DNA from: a virus
DNA: 64,000 bases
Direction: 5' to 3' (one strand)
Virus record (IMG/VR): IMGVR_UViG_3300047168_000120
Span: 31,521-95,520 of that record
Shown: positions 1-7,751 of the stretch, one piece after another
Numbering within the stretch: the stretch's first letter is position 1
Layout of the letters: each line of letters begins with the position of its first letter
Position numbers and translations under genes: made by a program
The notes under the pieces: generated by a model
Told to the model about the DNA's origin: nothing
The model's input: only the letters and a program-made list of their open reading frames with translations
Databases searched by the model: none

Positions 1-140
1 CCGTGCCTGGCACCTGCCTCGACGACCTCCCGCAGTTTGCTTTCGTTCGGCCACGCGGCGATCAGAAGCATGCCCTTTGGAATGCTCCGAGCGTTCGTGA
101 ACGTAATCAGGCCATTTCTATCGACATACGCTCTTGCCAT
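1..140 (-). CDS. Hypothetical phage protein, N-terminal part (cut by window edge)
   Basis: Leftward gene whose first 46 codons are in the window. It starts MARAYVDRNGLITF at position 140, preceded by the strong Shine-Dalgarno GAGGAGAAAAAC used by most genes of this cluster. Product not recognised. The start is chosen because the ribosome site and the hairpin module 141-185 fit it exactly. Confidence 0.7.
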   Translation of the reverse strand, partial: MARAYVDRNGLITFTNARSIPKGMLLIAAWPNESKLREVVEAGARH

Positions 141-185
141 GTTTTTCTCCTCATAGCGCCACAATGGCGCCAACCCCGAAGGGTT

Positions 186-833
186 TCAAATAACCGAATC
201 GAGTATCCGGGCCGAAAGCACGGATATCTCGTAGGCTTCCTTCCAAGACCACACCTTCACGAAGGTGATCGGATAGGTGACCATCTTACCATCGACAACG
301 TGGACGACATCGATATGGGCATAATAGCCCTCGTTACCGCCACGTACCGGATAGCAGGCCGGCCAGCATCGGCCCTTTTCGCCGAGCGACTGCCAGCAGG
401 GCCAAATATCATCCTTTGTGAGTTGAGAGTGACCCCACCTGCGATCTCTCCGATAAAAATTATCGGAGTCGCCAATGTGTGGAATGCCAGCATTACGCAA
501 TGCGATTTCAAGTTCCCTTAGAACGTCATCGATCTTGCGATTCTCCCAATCTATACATTCCCTCTTGGCAGATAGATCGACATTGACATGTGGCTCAAAT
601 CCAGGCTTGGTCAGGAGCAGCTCCATCCAGTCATCCGACATGTTGGTAAATTGCTCCTGCCAGCCCTTGGCCATAGCCATGGCTTCGATCGATGGGCGCA
701 GATCCTGCAGAACGATGTCCTTGATGGGCTCGTCCGACGAGGACATGCGCTGCCATATGCGGCCCGCGGCAAAGCCGTGCGCATAGGAAGGCGATTGATC
801 GGGAAAGGCAAAACTAAGTTGATATTCGGGCAT
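186..833 (-). CDS. Hypothetical phage protein, 215 aa
   Basis: Starts MPEYQLSFAFPDQSPSYAHG at 833 behind GAGGAGAAAAAAC; the reading frame is open further upstream to 983, but that part has no ribosome site and covers the next gene's end. Rich in Trp and charged residues with no signal peptide or membrane segment. Family not recognised. It belongs to the leftward accessory operon between 1 and 7.6 kb. Confidence 0.75.
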   Translation of the reverse strand: MPEYQLSFAFPDQSPSYAHGFAAGRIWQRMSSSDEPIKDIVLQDLRPSIEAMAMAKGWQEQFTNMSDDWMELLLTKPGFEPHVNVDLSAKRECIDWENRKIDDVLRELEIALRNAGIPHIGDSDNFYRRDRRWGHSQLTKDDIWPCWQSLGEKGRCWPACYPVRGGNEGYYAHIDVVHVVDGKMVTYPITFVKVWSWKEAYEISVLSARILDSVI

Positions 834-870
834 GTTTTTTCTCCTCATGCTGCGGAATACAGCGACCGCG

Positions 871-1263
871 CTAAGCGGTTTCGGGGGTTGATCCGTGATC
901 GGTTTCCCCTGCATCAAACAGCGCCTCCACACACTGATCGGAGAGTGCTTTGAGCTCCGCCCAATCTTCGTCATTTCCTCCATGCTGGCGCTGCTCGATT
1001 TCGTGGTCGATAATTGCCATACAGCGTTTCAGAAGTTCTGGGATCGCATTTTTGTGGGGTATTTCTTCGGTCTTTGTTTCACCCCCGCAGTCGTCGCAAT
1101 AAGCATGGTCATGGACTGATTCCAGTTCCCATTGTTGGGTTTCCAGGTTCCATGAAGCCCACGCATCTCGCTTGACATTTGGGCTTCGGCAAGACGAACA
1201 GACCACGTCGACAGGGTGAGGTATCCTCGTTTTGTCAACGTAAGGCGTGTTTGCGTAAGTCAT
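871..1263 (-). CDS. Zinc-ribbon-like small phage protein
   Basis: 130 aa, start MTYANTPYVDKTR at 1263 behind GAGGAGAAACAT. Residues about 20-60 carry two CxxC knuckles (CSSC and CDDC, about 32 residues apart), which would bind one zinc as a ribbon; the C-terminal half is acidic and helical. It ends in Glu-Thr-Ala, because its last codons lie in the conserved 3' hairpin of the intergenic module. Function unknown; zinc binding is inferred from the cysteines. Confidence 0.75.
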   Translation of the reverse strand: MTYANTPYVDKTRIPHPVDVVCSSCRSPNVKRDAWASWNLETQQWELESVHDHAYCDDCGGETKTEEIPHKNAIPELLKRCMAIIDHEIEQRQHGGNDEDWAELKALSDQCVEALFDAGETDHGSTPETA

Positions 1264-1321
1264 ATGTTTCTCCTCACGCCGGCGGGATGCCGGCGACCCC
1301 GCAAGGGGTTTCGGTGGCCGG

Positions 1322-1897
1322 TTAGGCCGCGCCTTCCTTTTCGAGCCTCTTATCGAGGTCGCTGGTATCAGGAAGATCGATGAAGTCCTTAATCGAATAG
1401 ACGTGTACGAGCTCACTGCCATAGCGGCTCGCATTACCCTCGGGTTTTTCGACAATGTCGTAAAATTCGAGAGTTTCATCGTCCAGGTTCAAAATATAGC
1501 CGTATTCGCACCAGCTTTTCGGCTCAATGCCGAAGTTGCCGTCCAGGAAGACGCCGGCGTCTAGGCGTTGGAGGATCGACCCTTGATGTTTCCGGCACAG
1601 GCAATACCAATCCTTGGTCGACTGTTTGGAAACGCTCAGATCGACGGCGCCCAGTTGTTGCATTTTGCGGATATCGCCATCCGAAGGCGTGGAGTCTTGT
1701 GCAATCAGGCGCGCTGTACGCGCCTTTTGCTTCAGTTCGCCAATTACGTCTTCGTAAACGCGATTCTTGAAACGCTCCTGAAGCTCGGCCAATATCTCGG
1801 CGCCAACGCCGCTGGGGTAGCCGTCGAACTGATTGTACGAAAGCTTGTCGGCCTGGTCGATGCGAATACCGCATACTGATCTTGTACCAATTTTCAT
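1322..1897 (-). CDS. Phage protein of the GTR...YxQxDGYPSG family
   Basis: 191 aa. Near the N-terminus it has GTRSVCGIRID followed by YNQFDGYPSGVGAEIL, the signature of a widespread phage protein group whose members begin GTR and contain (Q/N)xDGYPSGxG; their function is unknown. The start at 1897 has AGGAG only one base away, unusually close; an in-frame TTG at 1918 is possible but has no ribosome site. Confidence 0.75.
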   Translation of the reverse strand: MKIGTRSVCGIRIDQADKLSYNQFDGYPSGVGAEILAELQERFKNRVYEDVIGELKQKARTARLIAQDSTPSDGDIRKMQQLGAVDLSVSKQSTKDWYCLCRKHQGSILQRLDAGVFLDGNFGIEPKSWCEYGYILNLDDETLEFYDIVEKPEGNASRYGSELVHVYSIKDFIDLPDTSDLDKRLEKEGAA

Positions 1898-1951
1898 TCT
1901 CCTAATTAAAGTTTTCAAAAGCAGCTGTCTGCTGCAACCCCGGAAGGGGTT

Positions 1952-2197
1952 TCAGGTGTCGGGCAGGTCGGATTGCTCACACCGGACGACAAGTTCTTCG
2001 GTTCCGACGGCGTCCATGTATTCGAAATACCGGTCGATCGCCTCGGAATCATCCTTGGGAATCGGGCCTTCGACACCTTCTGGCCCCCAATTCGCGCGCG
2101 CATAGGCTGCGAGCTGGGATGTCAGGCCGGCCTCTGTTTTGTCCGAATAGGCGTTATACCCGTGGACGTGCCGCACTACGGCAACCCAAATTTTCAT
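1952..2197 (-). CDS. Hypothetical phage protein, 81 aa
   Basis: Start MKIWVAVVRHVHGYNAYSDK at 2197, behind GAGGAGAAAAC. The N-terminus resembles small phage proteins that begin with a beta strand and a His-Gly turn; the C-terminal half is acidic. No known domain recognised. Followed on the minus strand by the hairpin module 1898-1951. Confidence 0.7.
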   Translation of the reverse strand: MKIWVAVVRHVHGYNAYSDKTEAGLTSQLAAYARANWGPEGVEGPIPKDDSEAIDRYFEYMDAVGTEELVVRCEQSDLPDT

Positions 2198-2291
2198 GTT
2201 TTCTCCTCTTCATTGGCGGCGCTGATGCCGCCGACCCGCGCGAGCGGGTTGCAGACAGTGTACTCAATGGCCGGTGAACCGGCCGACCGCA

Positions 2292-2588
2292 TTAAGCGGT
2301 TTCGCTGGGCGTCCCAAAGATCATTTCTGCGTCACGCTCATATTCCTGAACGGCCTTTTTCGCCGATGCTTCAAGAAATTCCCGCTGGCCTGGCTGTTCG
2401 ATTGGATCCGATATTTGCTCGACTTGAATCATAAGCCCTTTTCCCAGGAATTCCTCGGGCGTTTGGGAATCGTATTCGTTCTCAAGGAACCCTACGAACC
2501 GGTTGAGGGCAGAATAAACCATCATGGCGAGAATCACGTATTTTCGCTCATTGGCGGTTTGGACCTTTGGATCGTCTGAATTTTCCAT
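2292..2588 (-). CDS. Hypothetical phage protein, 98 aa
   Basis: Start MENSDDPKVQTANERKY at 2588 with GAGGAGAAAAAC. An upstream in-frame ATG at 2621 would translate the intergenic hairpin and is rejected. Mostly helical, acidic, no membrane segment. Ends Ser-Glu-Thr-Ala because the stop codon sits in the loop of the 3' hairpin. Function not recognised. Confidence 0.7.
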   Translation of the reverse strand: MENSDDPKVQTANERKYVILAMMVYSALNRFVGFLENEYDSQTPEEFLGKGLMIQVEQISDPIEQPGQREFLEASAKKAVQEYERDAEMIFGTPSETA

Positions 2589-2662
2589 GTTTTTCTCCTC
2601 ATGGCGCCACAATGACGCCAACCGCCTTTCAGGCGGTTTCCTCAGAACGCATCACGCGCGCA

Positions 2663-2872
2663 TCAGATTTCCGACGGGATGATCTTGATGAGCAAATAGG
2701 ACGGTTCTTCATCCGCGTTGCCCTGCTGCTCATCAAGATCAGCGCCAAGGGTGTCTTCCAGTTCCTCGGGGATATTGTCGAACAATTTGCGGGCCTGTTT
2801 GCGGGTGATTACCGTACCGCTCCAGTTATCGGGCTGAGCGGCCGGCCAGGTATCTAAAATATCGTCTGGCAT
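2663..2872 (-). CDS. Hypothetical acidic protein, 69 aa
   Basis: Start MPDDILDTWPAAQPDNWSG at 2872, ribosome site GAGGAGAAAGAT. Highly acidic, single-domain size, no cysteine clusters or membrane segments. It lies between the DUF932 gene and another small gene, separated by the same hairpin modules. Function unknown. Confidence 0.7.
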   Translation of the reverse strand: MPDDILDTWPAAQPDNWSGTVITRKQARKLFDNIPEELEDTLGADLDEQQGNADEEPSYLLIKIIPSEI

Positions 2873-2934
2873 ATCTTTCTCCTCATGCTGCGGAATTGCA
2901 GCGACACACCGCCCCTTTGGGGGCGGCGGTTTCC

Positions 2935-4134
2935 TTAGAACGCGTTACGCGCCGCTTTATCCATGACCTTGGCGCCGATCCGTTCGAGATCGAGGCGGCG
3001 GTCCTGGTGCTCAATGGTGCGAGCGACGGCGGTAATGCCCTGGCAGAAATCCCAGGCGCTGGTGGCAGGATGACCTTCCTCGCGTTCCACGGTATCCAGG
3101 ATCTTCCGGCTTTGAACCTTTGAAAAATCCAGGGTCTTGAGAAACGCCATGCGGTCATCGTCGTCACGCGCGACTTTGGCTTCCTTGGCAGCGGTAATGC
3201 CGGCGATGAGCTTGTTGGGCTCACTGAGGGCATAACGCTTCAGGGCGGGTTCCGCGTCGCGTGCAAAGCGATCCGGCGCGAAACGCGTGTGGTTGATCTT
3301 CATGGTGTCAAACCCTTCGACACCCCAGAGATTGCGGTTCATGCAAACGCCGCGCAGCATGAAAGTAGCGATGCCGAGCGACCTGCTGCCCACCTCAGAG
3401 TTCCAGGCATAGAAGCCGCGGAACACGTAATCGGGATCGCCGTTATCCAGCTTACCGATTTCGATGGGATGCGTGTCGTCAACCAGGAAAAGAAACACGT
3501 CGCGATCCGATGCATACAGCGTCGTACTCTCGGTCGTGGGCGAAACGTACGGATTGTACGTCTGTTTCGCCCAGTCAATCTGCCCCGGGATTTTCCAGCA
3601 GGTATCACCCGTCCCGTCGCCGGCGATGCGTTGCACCGCTTCGCCGAGCGTATGGTCCATGATCCGGCCGTAGCCGTCGCTGGTGAAGGCCCGTGCGTGG
3701 CGCGATTTGTCGTTCCAATAAAGCATGGAATTGAGATCGCGCTTCACGGTCAGGTCATCCATCAGATTGACCGCCGTGAGAAAGGCCGGCTTTTCACGCA
3801 GATACGAAGCAGGTGCGCCCGCGAGCGAGCACATCTGGCCGAATACATGGTGGGTAAGACCCAGCGGCTCACCACCATCGGGCGGCGCCAGGAACAGATT
3901 TCGTGTGTCTTCCTTGCTTGCGACAAGGCGCAGATCGCGGGCATCGATGACATCTTCCTTCATCCCGACGGAGCGGGCTTCGAGAGAGGCCATGAGCGCG
4001 GAAATGCTCGTGAACCGCTGGTCGGCCGGCCGCGAAAACCATTCCTGGCTGACGCGGCTGTTGTTAGAGCCACGCGTCGCATCGATGCGGCGCTCCCCGA
4101 CCACCGGGGTATTGTCAATGATGTGTGTATCCAT
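2935..4134 (-). CDS. DUF932 family phage protein
   Basis: 399 aa, start MDTHIIDNTPVVGERRID at 4134. The central and C-terminal parts match the DUF932 pattern of phage and plasmid proteins: DVFLFLVDDTHPIEIG, then FRGFYAWNSEVGSRSLGI, then LRGVCMNRNLWG. The family is common on mobile elements and its biochemical role is not established. It is the largest gene of the leftward accessory operon and is preceded by an operator-like palindrome at 4224-4239, so it may be the first gene under that site. Confidence 0.85.
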   Translation of the reverse strand: MDTHIIDNTPVVGERRIDATRGSNNSRVSQEWFSRPADQRFTSISALMASLEARSVGMKEDVIDARDLRLVASKEDTRNLFLAPPDGGEPLGLTHHVFGQMCSLAGAPASYLREKPAFLTAVNLMDDLTVKRDLNSMLYWNDKSRHARAFTSDGYGRIMDHTLGEAVQRIAGDGTGDTCWKIPGQIDWAKQTYNPYVSPTTESTTLYASDRDVFLFLVDDTHPIEIGKLDNGDPDYVFRGFYAWNSEVGSRSLGIATFMLRGVCMNRNLWGVEGFDTMKINHTRFAPDRFARDAEPALKRYALSEPNKLIAGITAAKEAKVARDDDDRMAFLKTLDFSKVQSRKILDTVEREEGHPATSAWDFCQGITAVARTIEHQDRRLDLERIGAKVMDKAARNAF

Positions 4135-4223
4135 TCTTCGATTCTCCTTTTCAGTTGCAGCGTCGCGCCTCGCGGAATTGCGAAAGCGTTATCTGCGGAC
4201 CCCGGAGGGTTTCGGGAGGTATT

Positions 4224-4239
4224 ACACACTAATATGTGT
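4224..4239. promoter_or_regulatory. Operator-like palindrome (ACACAT-N4-ATGTGT family)
   Basis: Core ACACAC-TAAT-ATGTGT, upstream of the DUF932 gene in the leftward operon. Eleven of twelve arm bases fit the consensus. A lone right half-site (ATG T GT) lies at 4267-4272. Binding by the phage repressor is inferred from sites beside the immunity genes. Confidence 0.65.
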
Positions 4240-4325
4240 TTTTTGGAAGAAAAGTAAAGAATAAAAATGTGTTTCTGAAATGATTTTCCAGCCAGCGAAA
4301 TGCTGGCAACCGGCCGGAGCCGGTT

Positions 4326-4925
4326 TCATCTTTCTACGTGCTTGAGCACCTTGCGCTGAATTTCATTGGCGAGGCCAAAATAGGTCAGCCGCATCATGGG
4401 GTCGCTCAGCATGCTTTCCGCTTCCGCTTCCGCGGGGAATTTGGACCCCACGGAATCCAAAACCGCTTTGTTTTCCGGGTTAGCCCGGAACATTGCGGTT
4501 TTGGTGGCCCAGATGTAGAGCTCTGCCATGTGCTCGCTAAGAGGTGCTTCCAGGGAAGCCTCATACATCACCATGGCGAATTCAGTCGGACCGACTGGAA
4601 GTTCGGTCAGGGCGAGCGCCCATTTCAGGCGATCAGCGACGATGAAGTGTTTGAACTGCTCGTTTTGCGTCAGTGGATGATGCTGGAGCTCGCGCGTGCG
4701 GCTATGGCAGATGATAGGTCCGCCAACGAATTTAATCCGATAGCCAGCGATCTTCAGACGATGAATTCCGGCGCCAAGCGATAGCATCGCGGCGATAAGC
4801 TGCCCGCTCATGCCAATCAGCGCCAGAGGCTCCAGCCTTTGATAGAGGCTTTCAGCCACGGATTTTTCGTCTGGAAAATTAGTCCGAGCCGCATCATCCA
4901 TGATGTTCAAAATGTTCTGGTCCAT
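4326..4925 (-). CDS. Hypothetical phage protein, 199 aa
   Basis: Start MDQNILNIMDDAARTNFPDE at 4925 behind GAGGAGAAAAAC. Predicted mostly helical, with a hydrophobic stretch near residues 35-60 (LALIGMSGQLIAAMLSLGAG) that could be a membrane segment or a buried helix. No family recognised. Confidence 0.7.
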   Translation of the reverse strand: MDQNILNIMDDAARTNFPDEKSVAESLYQRLEPLALIGMSGQLIAAMLSLGAGIHRLKIAGYRIKFVGGPIICHSRTRELQHHPLTQNEQFKHFIVADRLKWALALTELPVGPTEFAMVMYEASLEAPLSEHMAELYIWATKTAMFRANPENKAVLDSVGSKFPAEAEAESMLSDPMMRLTYFGLANEIQRKVLKHVER

Positions 4926-4973
4926 GTTTTTCTCCTCAATACCGGCAGGGATGCCGGCAACCCCAAAGGGGTT

Positions 4974-5324
4974 TCAGGAAGCGCGGATCAGCCGGCTCAC
5001 GGCCAGGATGCCATTCTCATCACGTTCAGCGCCTTGATAGGGGCTGGTTGCCGGGTAAACGATATCGGTCCTGTCCGGGCAAAGTTTTGCCGCGGCAAGA
5101 GCCGCTATCTGGCTCACGATGAGATAGGTTTTTGGCCGGGAATCCGGCAGGTTCTGGATGCCGATTGTGCGGCTTGGCGCGTGGATCGTAACGCCATCCT
5201 CTGAAGTGACGGCTGGCCCCATGCGCGTTTTTATTCGCACCGGGGGACCATCAGGTTCAATGATCCTCACGCATCCGTCGCATTTCAGCGATATGACGTG
5301 GGGTGTTAAATTCAAGATTTTCAT
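4974..5324 (-). CDS. Conserved phage protein with N-terminal NLTPH motif
   Basis: 116 aa, start MKILNLTPHVISLKCDG at 5324. This N-terminal NLTPH strand, a middle IGIQNLPDSRP segment, then a TYLIVSQIAALAAAKLCPDR segment and a C-terminal INxxSRLI-like end match a widespread small phage protein group of unknown role (beta barrel-like). The ribosome site (GAGAACCCCC) is weaker than that of its neighbours. An in-frame TTG at 5336 is less likely. Confidence 0.75.
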   Translation of the reverse strand: MKILNLTPHVISLKCDGCVRIIEPDGPPVRIKTRMGPAVTSEDGVTIHAPSRTIGIQNLPDSRPKTYLIVSQIAALAAAKLCPDRTDIVYPATSPYQGAERDENGILAVSRLIRAS

Positions 5325-5370
5325 GGGGGTTCTCAAACCGGCGGGATGCCGGCAACCGGCCGGGCCGGTT

Positions 5371-5691
5371 TCAGAAGGTAGGACGGGCTTTTTTGCGGGC
5401 CACCAGATGTTTTAAAGACCTTATTTTCCCGATGGGATATGTGCGGGTCATTGATTTCAACGTCGATCCGAAGCGGCGCTCCAACTTCACCTCAATGAAG
5501 CTATTTTTAGCCAGCTTGCAGAAAGCGAAATCGCCACCTTTTTCCTTTAAAAGCTCCGAAACAAATGTTTCGATGTTCGCAGCGCGTTTGCGCTTGCACC
5601 GAGACATGTCTGCAGTCAATGACATCTGGCAAAGAGTGCCGTCATAAATTGGACCGATCATATGACCGTGCAAAGTGGTTGAAATTCTCAT
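5371..5691 (-). CDS. Hypothetical basic protein, 106 aa
   Basis: Start MRISTTLHGHMIGPIYDG at 5691 behind GAGGAGAAAAAC; the longer frame to 5724 would translate the hairpin module. Strongly basic C-terminus (KHLVARKKARPTF) and a KRKR cluster near residue 40 suggest nucleic-acid contact, but no domain is recognised. Confidence 0.7.
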   Translation of the reverse strand: MRISTTLHGHMIGPIYDGTLCQMSLTADMSRCKRKRAANIETFVSELLKEKGGDFAFCKLAKNSFIEVKLERRFGSTLKSMTRTYPIGKIRSLKHLVARKKARPTF

Positions 5692-5739
5692 GTTTTTCTC
5701 CTCATGGCGCCACAATGGCGCCAACCGGCTGTGCCGGTT

Positions 5740-6234
5740 TCAATCAAGCAGGTGCTTCACCTGCCCATCGATCAGACTGTGAACCAACTCCTCAGATAGA
5801 TCGTCCAGGATCGCCTGAGACAGATCTTGAACCTCAAGAAAACGCAACTCGCCAACGCGATCCGCGATATCTCTATTGGCCCATCGTTCACATATATTTT
5901 CGATCAAGCTTCCATCTGAATGGAGATTGGCACTTCGAAAGAGTTCCTCTTTCGAGGTTGCTACGATCTCTGACCAGGCCGCTCTGATTTGTGGGTTTTT
6001 CCAGTGTTTTTTTTCGATGAGCAGGACGATTTCACTATCGGTAGGAACAACAGGCGTCGGGATTTTTTTATGAACGCGGTGGCCGAGGTAGTGAAGCATC
6101 GCGAACGTTACTTCGATATCCTCGCCAACCGCCAAACCGGCGTAGTTTTCCAGGTTTTCATCTTCATTGCTGAAATAATCCCAGCATGCTGTTCCGGCAT
6201 CCTTTTCAGGAGTTTCGAAAATTGTGAAGTTCAT
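5740..6234 (-). CDS. Hypothetical phage protein, 164 aa
   Basis: Start MNFTIFETPEKDAGTACWDY at 6234, ribosome site TGAGGAAAAC. Acidic throughout, helical C-terminus, no cysteine cluster or membrane segment. It sits within the leftward accessory operon. Function unknown. Confidence 0.7.
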   Translation of the reverse strand: MNFTIFETPEKDAGTACWDYFSNEDENLENYAGLAVGEDIEVTFAMLHYLGHRVHKKIPTPVVPTDSEIVLLIEKKHWKNPQIRAAWSEIVATSKEELFRSANLHSDGSLIENICERWANRDIADRVGELRFLEVQDLSQAILDDLSEELVHSLIDGQVKHLLD

Positions 6235-6277
6235 GTTTTCCTCATGCTCACCGGGGATATCCGGCGGCGACCGCCTT

Positions 6278-6535
6278 TCAGACGGTTTCTGGAAATGTCC
6301 AGTTGTAGGGCGGCTCGTCTATGAAGACGGCAGCCCTGGCTTCTTCTGAGCCGTTTCGATTCGAGGCTGCGATCTTCAGTATAGAATAGTCGCTGTAACC
6401 CGCCAGCATCCGAACCACATTCCACCAGGATTCTGGATCGTAGCAAAGCCGGGCGATTTCCCGCGGGGTCATCTGCAGGGATGAATTATCCTCGAATTTC
6501 ACGGCAAGATAATCTTCTTGTCTTGCGCGTGGCAT
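6278..6535 (-). CDS. Hypothetical phage protein, 85 aa
   Basis: Start MPRARQEDYLAVKFEDN at 6535, ribosome site GGAGAAAAAAC. The segment MTPREIARLCYDPESWW looks like a helix-turn-helix-sized helical piece but I cannot assign a family. The C-terminus ends Pro-Glu-Thr-Val, encoded in the conserved intergenic hairpin. Confidence 0.68.
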   Translation of the reverse strand: MPRARQEDYLAVKFEDNSSLQMTPREIARLCYDPESWWNVVRMLAGYSDYSILKIAASNRNGSEEARAAVFIDEPPYNWTFPETV

Positions 6536-6571
6536 GTTTTTTCTCCGCCGGCGGGATGCCGGCAACCGCCT

Positions 6572-6811
6572 TCAGGCGGTTTCTTTTTGGCGAGTAGGTA
6601 TATGGAATGCATCAGCCGGTTCAACACATCTCTCAATGTTGCCTTCCGGCGCCAGCTCGTAGATATAAATCTGGAACAGTCCAATACCCAGCTCGCCATT
6701 GTGAGCCTGCGTGATAAAGACATCACGCGCAGCCTTGGCTTTTTCCAGGCTCGGATACTGACCGAATATATGAAGGTCATCTCCTCGCCAAACCTGGACT
6801 TGGTGTTTCAT
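6572..6811 (-). CDS. Hypothetical phage protein, 79 aa
   Basis: Start MKHQVQVWRGDDLHIFGQYP at 6811. Between the Shine-Dalgarno (GAGGAGAAAC) and this start lies another ATG that opens a two-codon frame (Met-Ser-stop) overlapping the true start, so ribosomes may have to reinitiate. The protein has a beta-alpha-beta look with Lys/Ala-rich helix; it ends Lys-Glu-Thr-Ala. Function unknown. Confidence 0.68.
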   Translation of the reverse strand: MKHQVQVWRGDDLHIFGQYPSLEKAKAARDVFITQAHNGELGIGLFQIYIYELAPEGNIERCVEPADAFHIPTRQKETA

Positions 6812-6873
6812 GACATGTTTCTCCTCAATGCGGCGAATGCCGCGAATACCAGACGTTCCCGCCTGGTATTTTC

Positions 6874-7008
6874 CTAAAGGCCGAGCAGTTTCACGATCAG
6901 GAAGATCGTGATGCCGACGGCCAAAGCGTCGCCGACGCGCCCAATAAACGAAAGAATGATGGCGACTGCGATCAGCGTTCCGAAGAACTCACCGATGAGT
7001 GTCAGCAT
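6874..7008 (-). CDS. Small two-helix membrane protein, 44 aa
   Basis: Frame starting MLTLIGEFFGTLIAVAIILS at 7008 (site GGTGGAAG just upstream) and ending at TAG. Two hydrophobic stretches separated by a short GRVGD turn form a likely membrane hairpin. It overlaps the 3' end of the upstream gene by 20 nt, typical of coupled phage genes. A holin-like or small membrane-modulating role is possible but not shown. Confidence 0.6.
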   Translation of the reverse strand: MLTLIGEFFGTLIAVAIILSFIGRVGDALAVGITIFLIVKLLGL

Positions 7009-7186
7009 CTTCCACCGTTTTGATTTGGACGGCGCCGCGCGCCGCTTGTTGAATGGCCAGCGGTTCGCTCATGTTGAAGCGCTTGCCGCCGGAGAAGTAC
7101 CAGCACTTGGTTCGACCCGTGCTGGAGTATTTTCGGAACACCGTGATTACGGATTTTCCGGGTTCGGTGTTTTCCACATTGCTCAC
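6989..7186 (-). CDS. Hypothetical protein, 65 aa
   Basis: Starts MSNVENTEPGKSVITVFRKY at 7186; the start overlaps the stop of the upstream gene as ATGA, so translation is probably coupled. Basic, with a central KCWYFSGGKRF strand. No family recognised. Confidence 0.68.
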   Translation of the reverse strand: MSNVENTEPGKSVITVFRKYSSTGRTKCWYFSGGKRFNMSEPLAIQQAARGAVQIKTVEDADTHR

Positions 7187-7611
7187 GCTGCGACCAGGCT
7201 CAGATTTGTGTCTGATTTCTGGACCCAGAGCGGATATCGCTGGAATTTCAGGCCGCGCAGGCTGATCGGAGCGTCCAGCAACGTGATGCTGTCGGAATCG
7301 ATCTCCCCGGCGCGCGCCGGCGGTTCGCCGGCGGCCGTGGACAGGGCGATAAAATATCGCGTCCCGTCCGGCCGGAAGGTCTGACCATTGCAGCGCACAA
7401 GAAGCGCTTCATGGTCTTCGGCCCGGTGATGACCATAAATCACCAATTCCAGCTTCCCGGTCGGAAATTCGTAGCTTGGCCCCACCCGATAGGCATGGGT
7501 CAACGTTTTGCAATACAGATCGACGAAAGCCGGCTTGAACCGGCGCAGCAGATATTTCCGCGTTTTGGGCGGGATATCGACTGCAATTCGCACAAAGGAT
7601 GTGTTTGTCAT
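7183..7611 (-). CDS. Hypothetical protein, first gene of the leftward operon
   Basis: 142 aa, start MTNTSFVRIAVDIPPKTRKY at 7611 with AAGGAG eight bases upstream. Contains LELVIYGHHRAEDHEALLVRC, with two adjacent His and acidic residues; no enzyme family is recognised. It is promoter-proximal: a sigma70-like promoter (7652-7679) and an operator-like palindrome (7687-7702) lie directly upstream, so it is likely expressed early with the whole leftward train. Confidence 0.72.
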   Translation of the reverse strand: MTNTSFVRIAVDIPPKTRKYLLRRFKPAFVDLYCKTLTHAYRVGPSYEFPTGKLELVIYGHHRAEDHEALLVRCNGQTFRPDGTRYFIALSTAAGEPPARAGEIDSDSITLLDAPISLRGLKFQRYPLWVQKSDTNLSLVAA

Positions 7612-7651
7612 TCGACTAACTCCTTATTTTTATGGCATTATTGCCTATCGA

Positions 7652-7679
7652 TATATAATGATTCCGGTTCCAAAATCAA
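7652..7679 (-). promoter_or_regulatory. Leftward sigma70-like promoter
   Basis: Read leftward: -35 TTGATT (7679-7674), 16-nt spacer, -10 TATATA (7657-7652). It points at the gene starting at 7611 and abuts the palindrome 7687-7702, a good arrangement for repression. Inferred from sequence only. Confidence 0.5.
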
Positions 7680-7686
7680 GATAAAA

Positions 7687-7702
7687 ACACATTTTAATGT
7701 GG
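7687..7702. promoter_or_regulatory. Operator-like palindrome
   Basis: Core ACACAT-TTTA-ATGTGG in the divergent gap between the leftward operon (start 7611) and dnaB-like gene (start 7752). Placed to control both directions. Confidence 0.7.
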
Positions 7703-7751
7703 TTAGCAATGTGCCATAAACCCGCCACCACAACGAAAAAGGATGCCGATA

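Larger units (their letters stand above)
141..6873 (-). repeat. Family of intergenic double-hairpin plus Shine-Dalgarno modules
   Basis: Between consecutive leftward genes the same architecture recurs: gene end inside or at a hairpin of the type AACC(n)-loop-(n)GGTT, then a second hairpin with a 3-7 nt loop, then GAGGAGAAAAAC and the next ATG. Copies lie at 141-185, 834-870, 1264-1321, 1898-1951, 2198-2291 (two units), 2589-2662, 2873-2934, 4280-4325, 4926-4973, 5325-5370, 5692-5739, 6235-6277, 6536-6571 and 6812-6873. Stems differ in sequence (GCGCCA-TTG-TGGCGC at 155-171, GCCGGC variants elsewhere) while the layout is kept. Several genes therefore end in Glu-Thr-Ala. Likely an RNA stability or processing module. 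Confidence 0.8.

Noticed and set aside
4267-4272. Half operator ATGTGT near the DUF932 gene
   Set aside because: No left arm at the proper distance; kept only as a remark under the full site at 4224.
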